Shown: one piece after another, positions 5,209 through 11,965 of the stretch
Layout of the letters: each line of letters opens with the position of its first letter
Numbering within the stretch: the stretch's first letter is position 1
IMG/VR virus record: IMGVR_UViG_3300025671_000421
Span: 1-26,790 of that record
Length of the DNA stretch: 26,790 bases
Reading direction: 5' to 3' (one strand)
Source: a virus
The notes under the pieces: generated by a model
What the model saw: only the letters and a program-made list of their open reading frames with translations
What the model was told of the DNA's origin: nothing
Databases searched by the model: none
Program-made: the position numbers and the translations under genes

Positions 5209-5777
5209 CCACCAAGCACAAGCGCCCTGACGGGCATAAACCGAATTGCCCGCTCAACCGCCCGTCATGGGAAGCGCCCCGCTATGGCGATAAATGCACC
5301 TGCCAAGACACCGCGCCCCTTGTAACAACGGAAGAATCAGGCGCGAGAAACGTAGATGTTGACAGGTTAATGGAAATGCCAGCGGGGCAGAAGGTTCTGG
5401 ATGATGTCGCGGGACTGCGGGAGGCACAAGCGCCCACGGATGCGGAGATTGAGGCAGCGATTGATGCAGTTCGCTGCTTTCCTGACAGTCCTGAAGGTTG
5501 TTACGAATGGTGGCCTAAGCCCGCAGTCGAGGAACTACTCCGCGCCTACCGCGCCAAGTGTGCGGAAGTGGATGCATTGCGGGTACAGGTAGATGGCCTG
5601 TGCAGTACGCTGCGCGGCTCAAAGCAACATCACGCCGCCGAGAAACAACGCGCTGACCGGCTGGCTGAGTATGCGCGGCATAAACTGCACTGCGTAAGGC
5701 TTGACCCTATGGAAACAGAAACCAAATGCAACTGTGGCCTTGCTGAACTGATGGAGGGTGAGGTTCCTTGTGACTGA
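5205..5777 (+). CDS. Hypothetical Cys/His-containing phage protein
   Basis: A 190-residue protein from ATG 5205, coupled (ATGA) to the gene before it. The N-terminus has cysteines in a proline-rich stretch (HKPNCPLN ... GDKCTC), the middle is helical with a coiled-coil-like segment (RAKCAEVDALRVQVDGL), and the C-terminus again carries close cysteines and histidine (HKLHCVRLDP, TKCNCGL). This pattern is typical of accessory early phage proteins that vary between isolates. Zinc binding is possible but there is no recognised finger. A frame open from 5166 begins inside the previous gene without a ribosome site. Confidence 0.62.
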   Translation: MTTKHKRPDGHKPNCPLNRPSWEAPRYGDKCTCQDTAPLVTTEESGARNVDVDRLMEMPAGQKVLDDVAGLREAQAPTDAEIEAAIDAVRCFPDSPEGCYEWWPKPAVEELLRAYRAKCAEVDALRVQVDGLCSTLRGSKQHHAAEKQRADRLAEYARHKLHCVRLDPMETETKCNCGLAELMEGEVPCD

Positions 5778-5853
5778 GTTGCCTAGCCGATTAGAGGCGG
5801 GCTACATCCGCAAATTCCGACCGCTATACAATGTGATATACAACCATGATTGA
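5770..5853 (+). CDS. Possible 27-residue coupling peptide
   Basis: GTG 5770 lies just before the previous stop and has GAGG (5760-5763) six bases upstream. The 28-codon frame ends at TGA 5851-5853, overlapping the start of the excisionase-like gene (ATG 5846) by 8 bp. The excisionase ATG has no ribosome site of its own, so this short frame may serve to carry ribosomes to it. The peptide is basic with aromatic residues and otherwise unremarkable. Confidence 0.33.
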   Translation: MTELPSRLEAGYIRKFRPLYNVIYNHD

Positions 5854-6208
5854 ATTACCAAAACTCTACACGGATGCAGAGGCCGCGAAGCTGCTGGATG
5901 TGAGCAAAAGCACGGTCAAGCGGTTGCGGCTGTCGGGGCAGATTGGCTCCATCAAGATAAGCCCGCGCAAACCACGGATTCGGAGTGACCAATTACAACA
6001 ATACATTGAAGATATGAGGGTTGACCCATGCCCGAAAGATTCCAGATCGGAGACTACTGGCTCTCAAAGAGGAAAGGCCGCAAGTTCTGGCACAGAACGT
6101 GGTTCGACCAGAAAACTAGACAGACGCGCAGGGAGTCACTTGGTACAGAATCTTACGAAACCGCCAAGAAAGCCCTTGCGGAGTGGTACGCCAAGCACGG
6201 CGAGTTAA
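5846..6208 (+). CDS. xis: Excisionase-type MerR-like HTH protein
   Basis: The first about 60 residues are a winged-helix DNA-binding domain of the excisionase/HTH_17 type: LYTDAEAAKLLDVSKSTVKRL (residues 7-27, minus one residue) then the wing and a helix (RIRSDQLQQYIEDM). Such proteins bend attachment-site DNA and bias the integrase towards excision, or act as regulators. The gene lies directly upstream of the integrase, as expected for xis. The frame continues to 120 residues, but the part after residue 60 is basic and low in complexity and overlaps the integrase by 181 bp in another frame. The extra tail may be a by-product of overlap rather than a folded domain. Confidence 0.75.
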   Translation: MIELPKLYTDAEAAKLLDVSKSTVKRLRLSGQIGSIKISPRKPRIRSDQLQQYIEDMRVDPCPKDSRSETTGSQRGKAASSGTERGSTRKLDRRAGSHLVQNLTKPPRKPLRSGTPSTAS

Positions 6209-7113
6209 GGAAGGAAGCCCCGGAGTCGGTGCTTCTGGATGAACTGCTGGCACGGTACTACGAAGGCCACGCGATACAGACCGCGAGTGCCGAGCAAGCC
6301 TATTACGCGATTCAAAGGCTCTCCGCGATGCTTGAGGGCATCACCGTGGCAGAGTTCGACCACGCAGAACAAACCCGCTTCATCACCGAGTGCCGCGATG
6401 AGGGGCTGTCAGACGGGTATATCAGCCGCACGCTCACCGTGGCGAGAGCCGCGATAAACAGGGCATACAAGCGTGGAGAATTGGCCTCTGCCCCATTTGT
6501 GATGTCAGCAGGGGAAAGCCCCGCGAGGGACAGGGTGCTGTCTGCGGAGGAAATGGTCGCATTTCTGAGCGCGATTGATCGCCCTGTTATCGCCCATTTC
6601 TGCCTGTGGAGCCTCAATACCACAGCAAGGCCGAGCGCCATTCTGGAGCTAAAGCATTTTCAGGTGGACAGTCGGGCGGGATTCGTTGCCCTCAACCCCC
6701 CAGGGAGGAAGCAAACCAAGAAGCACCGCCCCACCGTTCCCCTCACGGACTCCATGCGGGCGCTATACAGCCGTTTTAACGGCTCCGAATACGTCATAGG
6801 CAAGCGCCTACAATCCGTCAAAACGCCCTTTAGGACGCTCTCACGGCGCTCTGGCGTGGACAGGGTGACACCCTACACGTTACGGCATACGATGGGGGCA
6901 GAATTACGGGCGAGAGGGGTTCCCGCATGGGAAGCTGCGGGCATCATGGGTCACAAGATCGGGGGAACTACAGAGATCTATGCCAAATACGCCCCGGACT
7001 ATCTCAGCCACGCACGACAGGCGATTGATGCCTATATGGGTGAAATCCTGCCGCACGTTGCATGGGTCGAGGGGTGGCACGCAGATGGCACGCACGGCGC
7101 GGTAAGTCTTTGA
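6028..7113 (+). CDS. int: Tyrosine-recombinase integrase
   Basis: A 361-residue site-specific tyrosine recombinase that would integrate the phage at a tRNA-Val gene. An N-terminal arm-binding region (residues about 1-60) is followed by a core-binding domain (about 65-160) and the catalytic domain. Active-site residues: R201 (NTTARPSAIL), Y283-T-L-R286 (PYTLRHTMG, with tyrosine in the usual His position), H309 (IMGHK) and the nucleophile Y318 (GTTEIYAKY). ATG 6028 has GAGGG seven bases upstream. The last codons contain two arm-type repeats, which forces the odd C-terminus WHADGTHGA. attP follows within 70 bp. The gene points towards attP, so its transcript crosses the core. Confidence 0.95.
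   Translation: MPERFQIGDYWLSKRKGRKFWHRTWFDQKTRQTRRESLGTESYETAKKALAEWYAKHGELRKEAPESVLLDELLARYYEGHAIQTASAEQAYYAIQRLSAMLEGITVAEFDHAEQTRFITECRDEGLSDGYISRTLTVARAAINRAYKRGELASAPFVMSAGESPARDRVLSAEEMVAFLSAIDRPVIAHFCLWSLNTTARPSAILELKHFQVDSRAGFVALNPPGRKQTKKHRPTVPLTDSMRALYSRFNGSEYVIGKRLQSVKTPFRTLSRRSGVDRVTPYTLRHTMGAELRARGVPAWEAAGIMGHKIGGTTEIYAKYAPDYLSHARQAIDAYMGEILPHVAWVEGWHADGTHGAVSL
7075..7094 (+). repeat. Integrase arm-type sites, left pair
   Basis: Two copies of TGGCACGCA at 7075-7083 and 7086-7094, start-to-start 11 bp, within the last codons of int. The same pair with the same spacing and orientation is at 7272-7291, on the other side of the tRNA core. Paired 9-bp direct repeats flanking the crossover region are what arm-type integrase sites look like. 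The motif is not seen elsewhere in the attachment region. Confidence 0.8.
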
Positions 7114-7124
7114 ACTGTATGAGC

Positions 7125-7161
7125 CGTTATTGCCCCTCAAATAACGTAAATACCTGTTATT
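7125..7161. repeat. GTTATT inverted/direct repeats in the left attP arm
   Basis: CGTTATT (7125-7131) pairs with AATAACG (7140-7146), and GTTATT occurs again at 7156-7161. These sit between the left arm sites and the tRNA-Val core. Candidate roles are excisionase or host-factor sites; the inverted pair could also be the end of the int transcript, though no T-run follows. Confidence 0.35.
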
Positions 7162-7175
7162 ATTGGGATTCACCG

Positions 7176-7223
7176 ACCTTGACATGGTAGGGGTCGGCAG
7201 TTCAATCCTGCCCGCGCCTACCA
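7176..7223 (+). other. attP core: 3' half of tRNA-Val(GAC)
   Basis: The segment holds the anticodon loop TTGACAT between ACC and GGT (anticodon GAC), the variable loop, a T arm with stem GGCAG (7196-7200)/CTGCC (7208-7212) and loop TTCAATC, the acceptor 3' strand CGCGCCT (7213-7219), discriminator A and CCA (7221-7223). The 5' half of a tRNA is missing upstream, so this is not a functional gene. Phages that integrate into tRNA genes carry exactly such a 3' fragment to restore the gene after insertion. The position just after int and between arm sites supports attP. Confidence 0.85.
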
Positions 7224-7227
7224 ATCT

Positions 7228-7240
7228 TATCAATAGTTTA
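7228..7240 (+). promoter_or_regulatory. IHF-consensus site in attP
   Basis: TATCAATAGTTTA matches the IHF consensus WATCAANNNNTTR at every defined position. It lies 5 bp beyond the tRNA CCA, between the core and the right arm sites, where IHF bending would bring the arm-bound integrase onto the core, as in lambda attP. Confidence 0.7.
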
Positions 7241-7271
7241 GACGGCAATCAGCAAAACCTGCGCACCCTAC

Positions 7272-7291
7272 TGGCACGCAAGTGGCACGCA
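7272..7291 (+). repeat. Integrase arm-type sites, right pair
   Basis: TGGCACGCA at 7272-7280 and 7283-7291, 11 bp start to start, same orientation as the left pair at 7075-7094. No gene is evident between the integrase stop and 7360; the stretch is occupied by attP. Confidence 0.8.
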
Positions 7292-7359
7292 GAGTGGTAT
7301 TCTGCAAAGAATCGACTGCTGTACGCCTATCCACTACTGGATGCCCGTACAGGCATCAA

Positions 7360-7602
7360 TCAGTACAGAACGGTTATTCCGCTTGCGGTCGTCCCTGTGG
7401 CGTAAATCCGTTTCACGTTGGCGGGGAATACGCCGCCCGCCGACACATAGACAGGGACGTTGGATGAGCCATTTTCCCAATCGGCGTAAACCAGACCGGA
7501 GGACTCCACGTTAATACCTCGCGTGACCGAGAAGGTTGCCGAATCGCTAGGGGTGATACGAACCGCGCCAGATGCGGGCCTGTTGCTGCTTGTTGATGCC
7601 AT
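7360..7602 (-). CDS. Small spike-base-like structural protein
   Basis: An 80-residue beta-rich protein resembling the RCAP_Rcc01079 'spike base protein' family known from gene transfer agents and many phages: N-terminal polar arm, ITPSDSATFSVTRGI, alternating strands (LVYADWENG, VPVYVSAGGVFPANVKRIYATGT minus the ends) and a short hydrophobic C-terminus. It follows the beta-helix protein gene by one base, so the two are a late structural pair and it may form part of the attachment of that spike to the particle. It is the last gene of the leftward late region before attP. Confidence 0.65.
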   Translation of the reverse strand: MASTSSNRPASGAVRITPSDSATFSVTRGINVESSGLVYADWENGSSNVPVYVSAGGVFPANVKRIYATGTTASGITVLY

Positions 7603-7603
7603 G

Positions 7604-9169
7604 TTAGATACCTATTCCAAATGAACCATTGCCGCTGCCGCTCTCCGGCTTTGCCGCAGCAGATCGGTAGTTAGCCACCAGCGCGTCAATGTCGGCCTGG
7701 GGAAGTTGCATAATCCTGTCGCCCGTCACCCGACTGTCAGCAAGCCAGCCCGTTAGGTTGGTCGGCGTACCGTTCACGCGGAAGTAGTTAGCGGTTGCGG
7801 AAGCCGAGTCAGGGATGATGTAAAGGTTGTTGTCAAAATTACAGACGTTGCCAGTATCCACCGCCGCCAAGAAACCCCCAATATCGGAAACGTCCTGCAC
7901 AATCACCGTATTATTCTGGATGGTCGCCGCAGTCGTGTTGCCCGTCTGGTTGGTTACATGGAGGATGCCAAGAACGCGCTGCAAGACACCAGACGACACA
8001 ACGCAGACGTTATTCTCTACAGTCGCGCCAGCAACGCCCTTGATGTAAATGCTCGACCCGTAGTTGTCAAAAAGCAGGTTGCCCGTACATTCGCAACTGG
8101 TCGTTTCGTTGAGCAAGATGCCAACATATGAATCACGGCTAACATTGCCAGAGCAAACGCCCGTAGTCTGGGTGCGCATGGCAATGTTATGCGGAGTGCT
8201 GGAAAGGTAATAGCTGCCCGTCACATGGTTTCCGACAACTGCGCCGCCGCTAATGTATGAGTTAGTGGCTGGCGAATCACCGTACCCGATGCCATAACCC
8301 GCCGGGGAATCGAAGTGAATCACGTTATCGGCAACCGTTGCGCCCGTTGTCGTGTAGGTGCTTTTGCCGAGTATCTGGATGCCGAAGGCTTCATTAGCTG
8401 TATGCGTGTGCGTGAACTTGAAATTACAGTTACGCACCACAGGGGAATCCGTGCCATACATAAAGATGACAGGACAACCTCCGGGGGTCGCGGAGAAGTC
8501 CACATTGCCGAAAACGCCATCAACAAAACCGGATACGCGGAAAGTGGCTGTATTTGCCCTCTCCACGCGAACGCATGACGCGGAGCTTGTTAGCAGGGTC
8601 GTGCCGTTTACATCCAGTTTACGGACGTTGACAACCTGATCGCCCGAAGTGCCGGGGCCGGTTGAAGTTGTTGAAACGCCGCCCTGGGTGTCTCCGTCAA
8701 TCTTGCAGTTAATATACTCCTGCACACCAGCAGGACGGTCATTGTTGAAGTGCATTGAAGTCGCACCCCTCGCGGTGACGTTAATCCACTGCATGACCTC
8801 AGAAGCCGTTGCGCTGCCCGTAGTATTAAAACAATAGGTACAAAGCCCCTCACCGTCCACCGTCATATCCCGCCAAGTCGGCTCATCCGTTGTTGTGGTA
8901 GATGCAGACAGGTAAACAATGCGAACTGAGTGGGCGGGGTCTTTCCTGAGAACGGTAGAACGAGACTCGCCCTTAACCGTCACATCCTTCGTTGTGTTGA
9001 TGTAGTTGCCCGAAGGGATGTCATACTCAGAACCGAGAATAACAATCGTGTCGCCATCACTCGCCGCCGCTTCCGCAGCGCCGTATGTAAGGTATGGCGT
9101 AGCCGGGTCAGTCCCGTCGAGCGTGGCATCATCACCTAGCGGGGCTTCTGCAATGTAATATGTCGGCAT
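7604..9169 (-). CDS. Parallel beta-helix spike protein
   Basis: A 521-residue secreted-type beta-helix protein. From residue about 25 on it shows the short-turn repeats of pectate-lyase-like right-handed beta helices (DGDTIVILGSEYDI, DVTVKGES, then many rungs with N/V/T/D patterns such as GNHVTG, NNVCVVSSG, IQNNTVIVQD, FDNNLYII). Proteins like this form trimeric phage spikes that bind and often cleave surface polysaccharide. There is no signal peptide and no obvious catalytic triad by eye. Its neighbour is the spike-base-like protein. A second, longer spike is at 12428. It may decorate the head or baseplate, or be a second receptor-binding protein. Confidence 0.75.
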   Translation of the reverse strand: MPTYYIAEAPLGDDATLDGTDPATPYLTYGAAEAAASDGDTIVILGSEYDIPSGNYINTTKDVTVKGESRSTVLRKDPAHSVRIVYLSASTTTTDEPTWRDMTVDGEGLCTYCFNTTGSATASEVMQWINVTARGATSMHFNNDRPAGVQEYINCKIDGDTQGGVSTTSTGPGTSGDQVVNVRKLDVNGTTLLTSSASCVRVERANTATFRVSGFVDGVFGNVDFSATPGGCPVIFMYGTDSPVVRNCNFKFTHTHTANEAFGIQILGKSTYTTTGATVADNVIHFDSPAGYGIGYGDSPATNSYISGGAVVGNHVTGSYYLSSTPHNIAMRTQTTGVCSGNVSRDSYVGILLNETTSCECTGNLLFDNYGSSIYIKGVAGATVENNVCVVSSGVLQRVLGILHVTNQTGNTTAATIQNNTVIVQDVSDIGGFLAAVDTGNVCNFDNNLYIIPDSASATANYFRVNGTPTNLTGWLADSRVTGDRIMQLPQADIDALVANYRSAAAKPESGSGNGSFGIGI

Positions 9170-9357
9170 TAGGCCGCATCCTCAACAATGTAATCTCTGT
9201 CCTGGCACATCAGGCGAATCTGCCCCTGTGCCACCTCTAGCGCGTGTTTCAGCGCCACGTTCTCTGCACTCACTTCCTCAAGGGTTAAGTGCAGTTCGTG
9301 AATCTGTTTTTTCTGGCTATCAACCAGTTCCGTTAGACCTTGTTTCTCGTAGTCCAT
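9169..9357 (-). CDS. Short coiled-coil protein
   Basis: A 62-residue protein composed of one long amphipathic helix (residues about 4-50) with heptad spacing of Leu, Val and Ile (LVDSQKKQIHELHLTLEEVS then ENVALKHALEVA). The stop overlaps the next start (TAATG). Its start lies 38 bp inside the end of the previous gene. It may be a structural linker or a chaperone for the spike that follows. No family recognised. Confidence 0.6.
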   Translation of the reverse strand: MDYEKQGLTELVDSQKKQIHELHLTLEEVSAENVALKHALEVAQGQIRLMCQDRDYIVEDAA

Positions 9358-9523
9358 AACCGCCCCTCCAATCTGAGTTCAGGGCTAAAAGATAGGCTTG
9401 CATCTCGTAGTAAGATCGCTCGCCGGTTTCATTCAGGGCTTCCATACCCGTGAATTGATTGCAGCGCGGGCCGTTCTTCTCTTTGGGAAGGCCGCACTGA
9501 AGGCAAAGGCGGTAGAATTTCAA
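9320..9523 (-). CDS. Hypothetical Cys-containing small protein, TTG start
   Basis: A 67-residue frame starting at TTG 9523 in a TTGA overlap with the phosphoesterase stop, with AGAGGT upstream inside that gene. The N-terminus has CLQCGLPKEKNGPRC (residues 7-21), a CxxC-x(10)-C pattern that could bind a metal together with another ligand. The C-terminal part is Gly/Arg-rich and overlaps the next gene by 38 bp. An internal ATG start would remove the cysteine motif. Confidence 0.5.
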   Translation of the reverse strand: MKFYRLCLQCGLPKEKNGPRCNQFTGMEALNETGERSYYEMQAYLLALNSDWRGGYGLRETRSNGTG

Positions 9524-10440
9524 GCCTTGACCTCTTTAACCGCGTCAATCTGCCCGCCGCGAATCTCCGCAATCAGGTAGCCGGTCGGCATCGGCTCATA
9601 CATGGCAACGCGGGCATATTCCGCATACCGCATGAAGGAGCCGGTTCTACAAAACCAAACCTGTGACCAGTGTTCGTCACCGTTCTCGTCGTACTCCATC
9701 CCGCCCTTCTGAGTCCCGTAAAGGTCATGCGTGTGGCCTAAGTGGTACAGGTCGCAGTTGGGGTAGACGTTGCGGAGTTTGTGAAGCTCTAAGAGGGTGT
9801 TCTTGGCCCCCGACTTGCCATGCCCGCCGCAAATCTTGATAACGCCCTCTGGCGTCTTGTACTGAACCACAGTCGGCACAGTTGAATAGTTGACACCCAA
9901 CATCCCCGTCAGGATTAAGTCAGGGTCAATCCCGACCCTCGGCAGTATCCTTTTGCCGCCGTGATTGCCGGAGTAAATCAGGTCAATCTTGTCCTTCACC
10001 GGCTGGAGCGCATTGCCCGTCCTGACAATCTGATGGTCAATGTCAGAGTCGGACGTTCGCCCGCCATCGTGATAACCAGGGGGAGTTACCTCCATCTGGT
10101 CGCCACCGATAATCATTCGGGCTGTCGGGTCTGCCTCAACCCGCGCAATCATCTTGCGAAGCCCTGCGTAATCGCAGACCTCTGCCCCGCAGTGCCAATC
10201 TGAAGTCAGGTAGAGGTCAAAGTCCGAAGGCGCGTCAACTACTAATCCCTCAGAGATTGGTAGTTGGGTAGTACCTCGGTTTCTGTATTCCTCGTAATTC
10301 CTCCCCGCCGTGGTTTCACCTGTCGCCGCATCAAATAGACGCCGGTAGGTGGTGCGGGGGATGCCTAACAGTTCAGCAGCGGCGGTTTTGTTCTGCCCTG
10401 CCTGATGAAAGGCGCTTATGACTTCTTCATGTGTTGCCAT
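9520..10440 (-). CDS. Metallophosphoesterase with N-terminal Fis-type HTH
   Basis: A 306-residue protein read from ATG 10440. The N-terminus (residues about 4-36: VISAFHQAGQNKTAAAELLG then IPRTTYRRL) is a Fis/NtrC-type helix-turn-helix. The rest is a calcineurin-like phosphoesterase with all metal motifs: D81-x-H83 (SDWHCG), GGD114, GNH160, GGH207, GH236-T-H238. Such enzymes hydrolyse phosphodiesters in DNA or nucleotides with Mn or other metals. The HTH suggests it acts on DNA, for example end processing before packaging, but the substrate is unknown. It overlaps the metallopeptidase by 14 bp. The frame is open to 10500, but the extra 20 residues lie inside the previous gene and lack family similarity. 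Confidence 0.85.
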   Translation of the reverse strand: MATHEEVISAFHQAGQNKTAAAELLGIPRTTYRRLFDAATGETTAGRNYEEYRNRGTTQLPISEGLVVDAPSDFDLYLTSDWHCGAEVCDYAGLRKMIARVEADPTARMIIGGDQMEVTPPGYHDGGRTSDSDIDHQIVRTGNALQPVKDKIDLIYSGNHGGKRILPRVGIDPDLILTGMLGVNYSTVPTVVQYKTPEGVIKICGGHGKSGAKNTLLELHKLRNVYPNCDLYHLGHTHDLYGTQKGGMEYDENGDEHWSQVWFCRTGSFMRYAEYARVAMYEPMPTGYLIAEIRGGQIDAVKEVKA

Positions 10441-10732
10441 ATCTACGGGACTTCTCCGCATGATGAAAGGCTTGGCCGACACGCTCCACAAAGGACTCAT
10501 CGGCAGACAGGTCTGAGTGACCCGTCAGGTCGAGGATGGCGTGGGTTACTTCATGGTAGAAGGTGGCGAATATCACATCGTTGGGAACACCCTTCCCTAG
10601 TGACTGCACCCGAATCGTGTTTGTCCGGTTGCACCAATCGCCAAACCTGTCGCCAATGTTGGCGAGGTTATCCACTTGCTCGACTGTAATCTTGTTCCCC
10701 AAAATCTCTATTGATGTGGGGAGTTTTCTCAT
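10427..10732 (-). CDS. Small zinc metallopeptidase-like protein (HExxH)
   Basis: A 101-residue protein with a zincin motif HEVTHAILDLTGH (H60-E61-x-x-H64, with a third histidine at 72) and an acidic residue downstream (ADESFVE). This pattern matches small phage metallopeptidase-like proteins related to ImmA/SprT types. The N-terminus (RKLPTSIEILGNKITVEQVD) is a beta strand region typical of that family. It could process a virion or host protein; target unknown. Start overlaps the stop of the 48-residue membrane protein (ATGA). Confidence 0.75.
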   Translation of the reverse strand: MRKLPTSIEILGNKITVEQVDNLANIGDRFGDWCNRTNTIRVQSLGKGVPNDVIFATFYHEVTHAILDLTGHSDLSADESFVERVGQAFHHAEKSRRYGNT

Positions 10733-10875
10733 CCTAAAAACTTCCAGATAAGGCCGCAGTTAGCGACACCGTATGCGCCAAACGTCAGACAGCCCGCGTA
10801 GTCACCCTCGCGGAGCATCAAAACGCCAGAAATCAGATAGCAGATGGTCGGTATGACCAGCAGCCAGAACGTCAC
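10729..10875 (-). CDS. 48-residue membrane protein
   Basis: GTG 10875 overlaps the holin stop (GTGA) and the stop overlaps the next start (ATGA). It encodes two hydrophobic segments, FWLLVIPTICYLISGVLML (residues 3-21) and ALTFGAYGVANCGLIWKF-like residues 29-46, separated by a charged REGD turn. Couplings on both sides and clean composition make it a likely gene. Next to holin and lysozyme, it may be an accessory of lysis. Confidence 0.6.
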   Translation of the reverse strand: MTFWLLVIPTICYLISGVLMLREGDYAGCLTFGAYGVANCGLIWKFLG

Positions 10876-11225
10876 TTCTTCCAGTTCGCCGCGATGTTCT
10901 TAGCGAAGTAGAAGCCAACCACAAGGTAAAAGACCGGATTAACCACCGACTCCATGAAGGCCAAAACAGCCTCCGCTATAGGGGCAAGGCCGACCAGCGT
11001 TAAAAGCAGGAGCGTGATGGCAGATACAACCCACACCGCCGTGATCGCAATGGCGATGATTCGACGCGAAAGGTTCTGAGGCTGTGTGGCTTCCAGGTAT
11101 CTCAGGAACCACTCAGACTGCTCCTCTTTGGTAAACCACGCAGCATCCGCGCCCTTAATCACCGCATCAGCCACCTTCGTAGCTTGGGCGGGCGTGTTAA
11201 ATATCGCCTTGAGCGCCTTAATCAT
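10872..11225 (-). CDS. Holin of the GTA 3-TM type
   Basis: A 117-residue membrane protein of the 'holin of 3TMs, for gene-transfer release' type. Family hallmarks: N-terminal amphipathic KVADAVIKGADAAWFTKEEQ (residues 17-36), then ATQPQNLSRRIIAIAI (46-61), and hydrophobic segments at about 56-80, 82-100 and 95-112, ending FYFAKNIAANWKK. Holins form holes in the inner membrane and time the release of endolysin; the lysozyme at 11966 lacks a signal, so it needs one. The gene overlaps the coiled-coil membrane protein by 8 bp. Confidence 0.8.
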   Translation of the reverse strand: MIKALKAIFNTPAQATKVADAVIKGADAAWFTKEEQSEWFLRYLEATQPQNLSRRIIAIAITAVWVVSAITLLLLTLVGLAPIAEAVLAFMESVVNPVFYLVVGFYFAKNIAANWKK

Positions 11226-11499
11226 TGCCCGCTCTCATTTTTATCGACCGTACTTCGTCAATGACTTGCTGACTCAGGCGCTCAATGCCTTCCTGCCGCC
11301 CTTTGACAACACCGAAATCTTCCTTCAATGCAGCGAAGTTTTTATTCGCTTCAGCCAGCCCTTCCTCGCATTTTTTGTGCTGTGCTTTTGTGTCCTTGTA
11401 CTGTCCTTTAACATCCCGCCACAGGTAGACGATAGCCGCGCAAAGCCCGCCAAAAGCGGGAATGATTAACTCAGCGTAAATAAAGGTAGCGGGCAGCAT
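11218..11499 (-). CDS. Membrane-anchored coiled-coil protein, possible spanin-like
   Basis: A 93-residue protein with one N-terminal transmembrane helix (YAELIIPAFGGLCAAIVYLW, residues 8-27), then a highly charged coiled coil (DVKGQYKDTKAQHKKCEEGL to residue 85). N-in/C-out topology with a periplasmic coiled coil is what an Rz-type inner-membrane spanin has, and it sits in the lysis cluster. It is shorter than most Rz proteins and no embedded Rz1 lipoprotein frame was identified, so the function is open. Its start overlaps the previous stop (TAATG). Confidence 0.65.
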   Translation of the reverse strand: MLPATFIYAELIIPAFGGLCAAIVYLWRDVKGQYKDTKAQHKKCEEGLAEANKNFAALKEDFGVVKGRQEGIERLSQQVIDEVRSIKMRAGND

Positions 11500-11936
11500 T
11501 AGAACACCATCAAGATTGTGAGACAGATAGCGGCACTCGCTGTCGCCTTAGCGATCAGCTTGAGCAACTCCCACTTCTCTTTTTTGCTAATCATGATGGG
11601 ATACAAGTGGAAAGAACCAGCCACAATGCCCGCCGTTTGTCGGAAAGGCACGTTACTCAGGACTCCGTTCTTGAACCAAAGTGGCGCACTGCTTGAACCA
11701 ATCATCTCATGGAACCACGCAAGCCCCCAGTAGACGTTATCCACAACAGCGCCCGTAAAGCCGATGGTGATGCCGATAATCAGCATCTCTGTCTCGCTCA
11801 TCTTATCAACGGGCTTTCGCAGGGAAGCGAGAGCGCGAGGCGAGTAGTACCAGACCACCAGTACGCCCAATATTACTGTCGGCACGGTAAGCACGAGGCT
11901 TACAAACTCAGCCGATGTGTAAAACATATCAATCAT
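11499..11936 (-). CDS. Multi-pass membrane protein in lysis cluster
   Basis: About 145 residues with hydrophobic segments after the start (FVSLVLTVPTVILGVLVVWY), in the middle (EMLIIGITIGFTGAVVDNVY) and at the C-terminus (ATASAAICLTILMVF). It is not a family I can name. ATG 11936 is chosen since it begins the membrane helix cleanly. A TTG at 11969, overlapping the lysozyme stop as TTGA, would add 11 residues and is possible because the 9523 gene seems to use the same type of start. Position between lysozyme and holin suggests a second holin or antiholin. Confidence 0.65.
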   Translation of the reverse strand: MIDMFYTSAEFVSLVLTVPTVILGVLVVWYYSPRALASLRKPVDKMSETEMLIIGITIGFTGAVVDNVYWGLAWFHEMIGSSSAPLWFKNGVLSNVPFRQTAGIVAGSFHLYPIMISKKEKWELLKLIAKATASAAICLTILMVF

Positions 11937-11965
11937 TTTATGTAGCCCAAACTGTCTGCAATGCG

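Noticed and set aside
7176-7223. Functional tRNA-Val(GAC) gene
   Set aside because: Only the 3' half is present; no D arm or 5' acceptor strand lies upstream. It is an attP core.
10441-10500. 20-residue extension of the phosphoesterase
   Set aside because: The extra part lies in the metallopeptidase gene in another frame and has no similarity to the HTH domain that begins at 10440.
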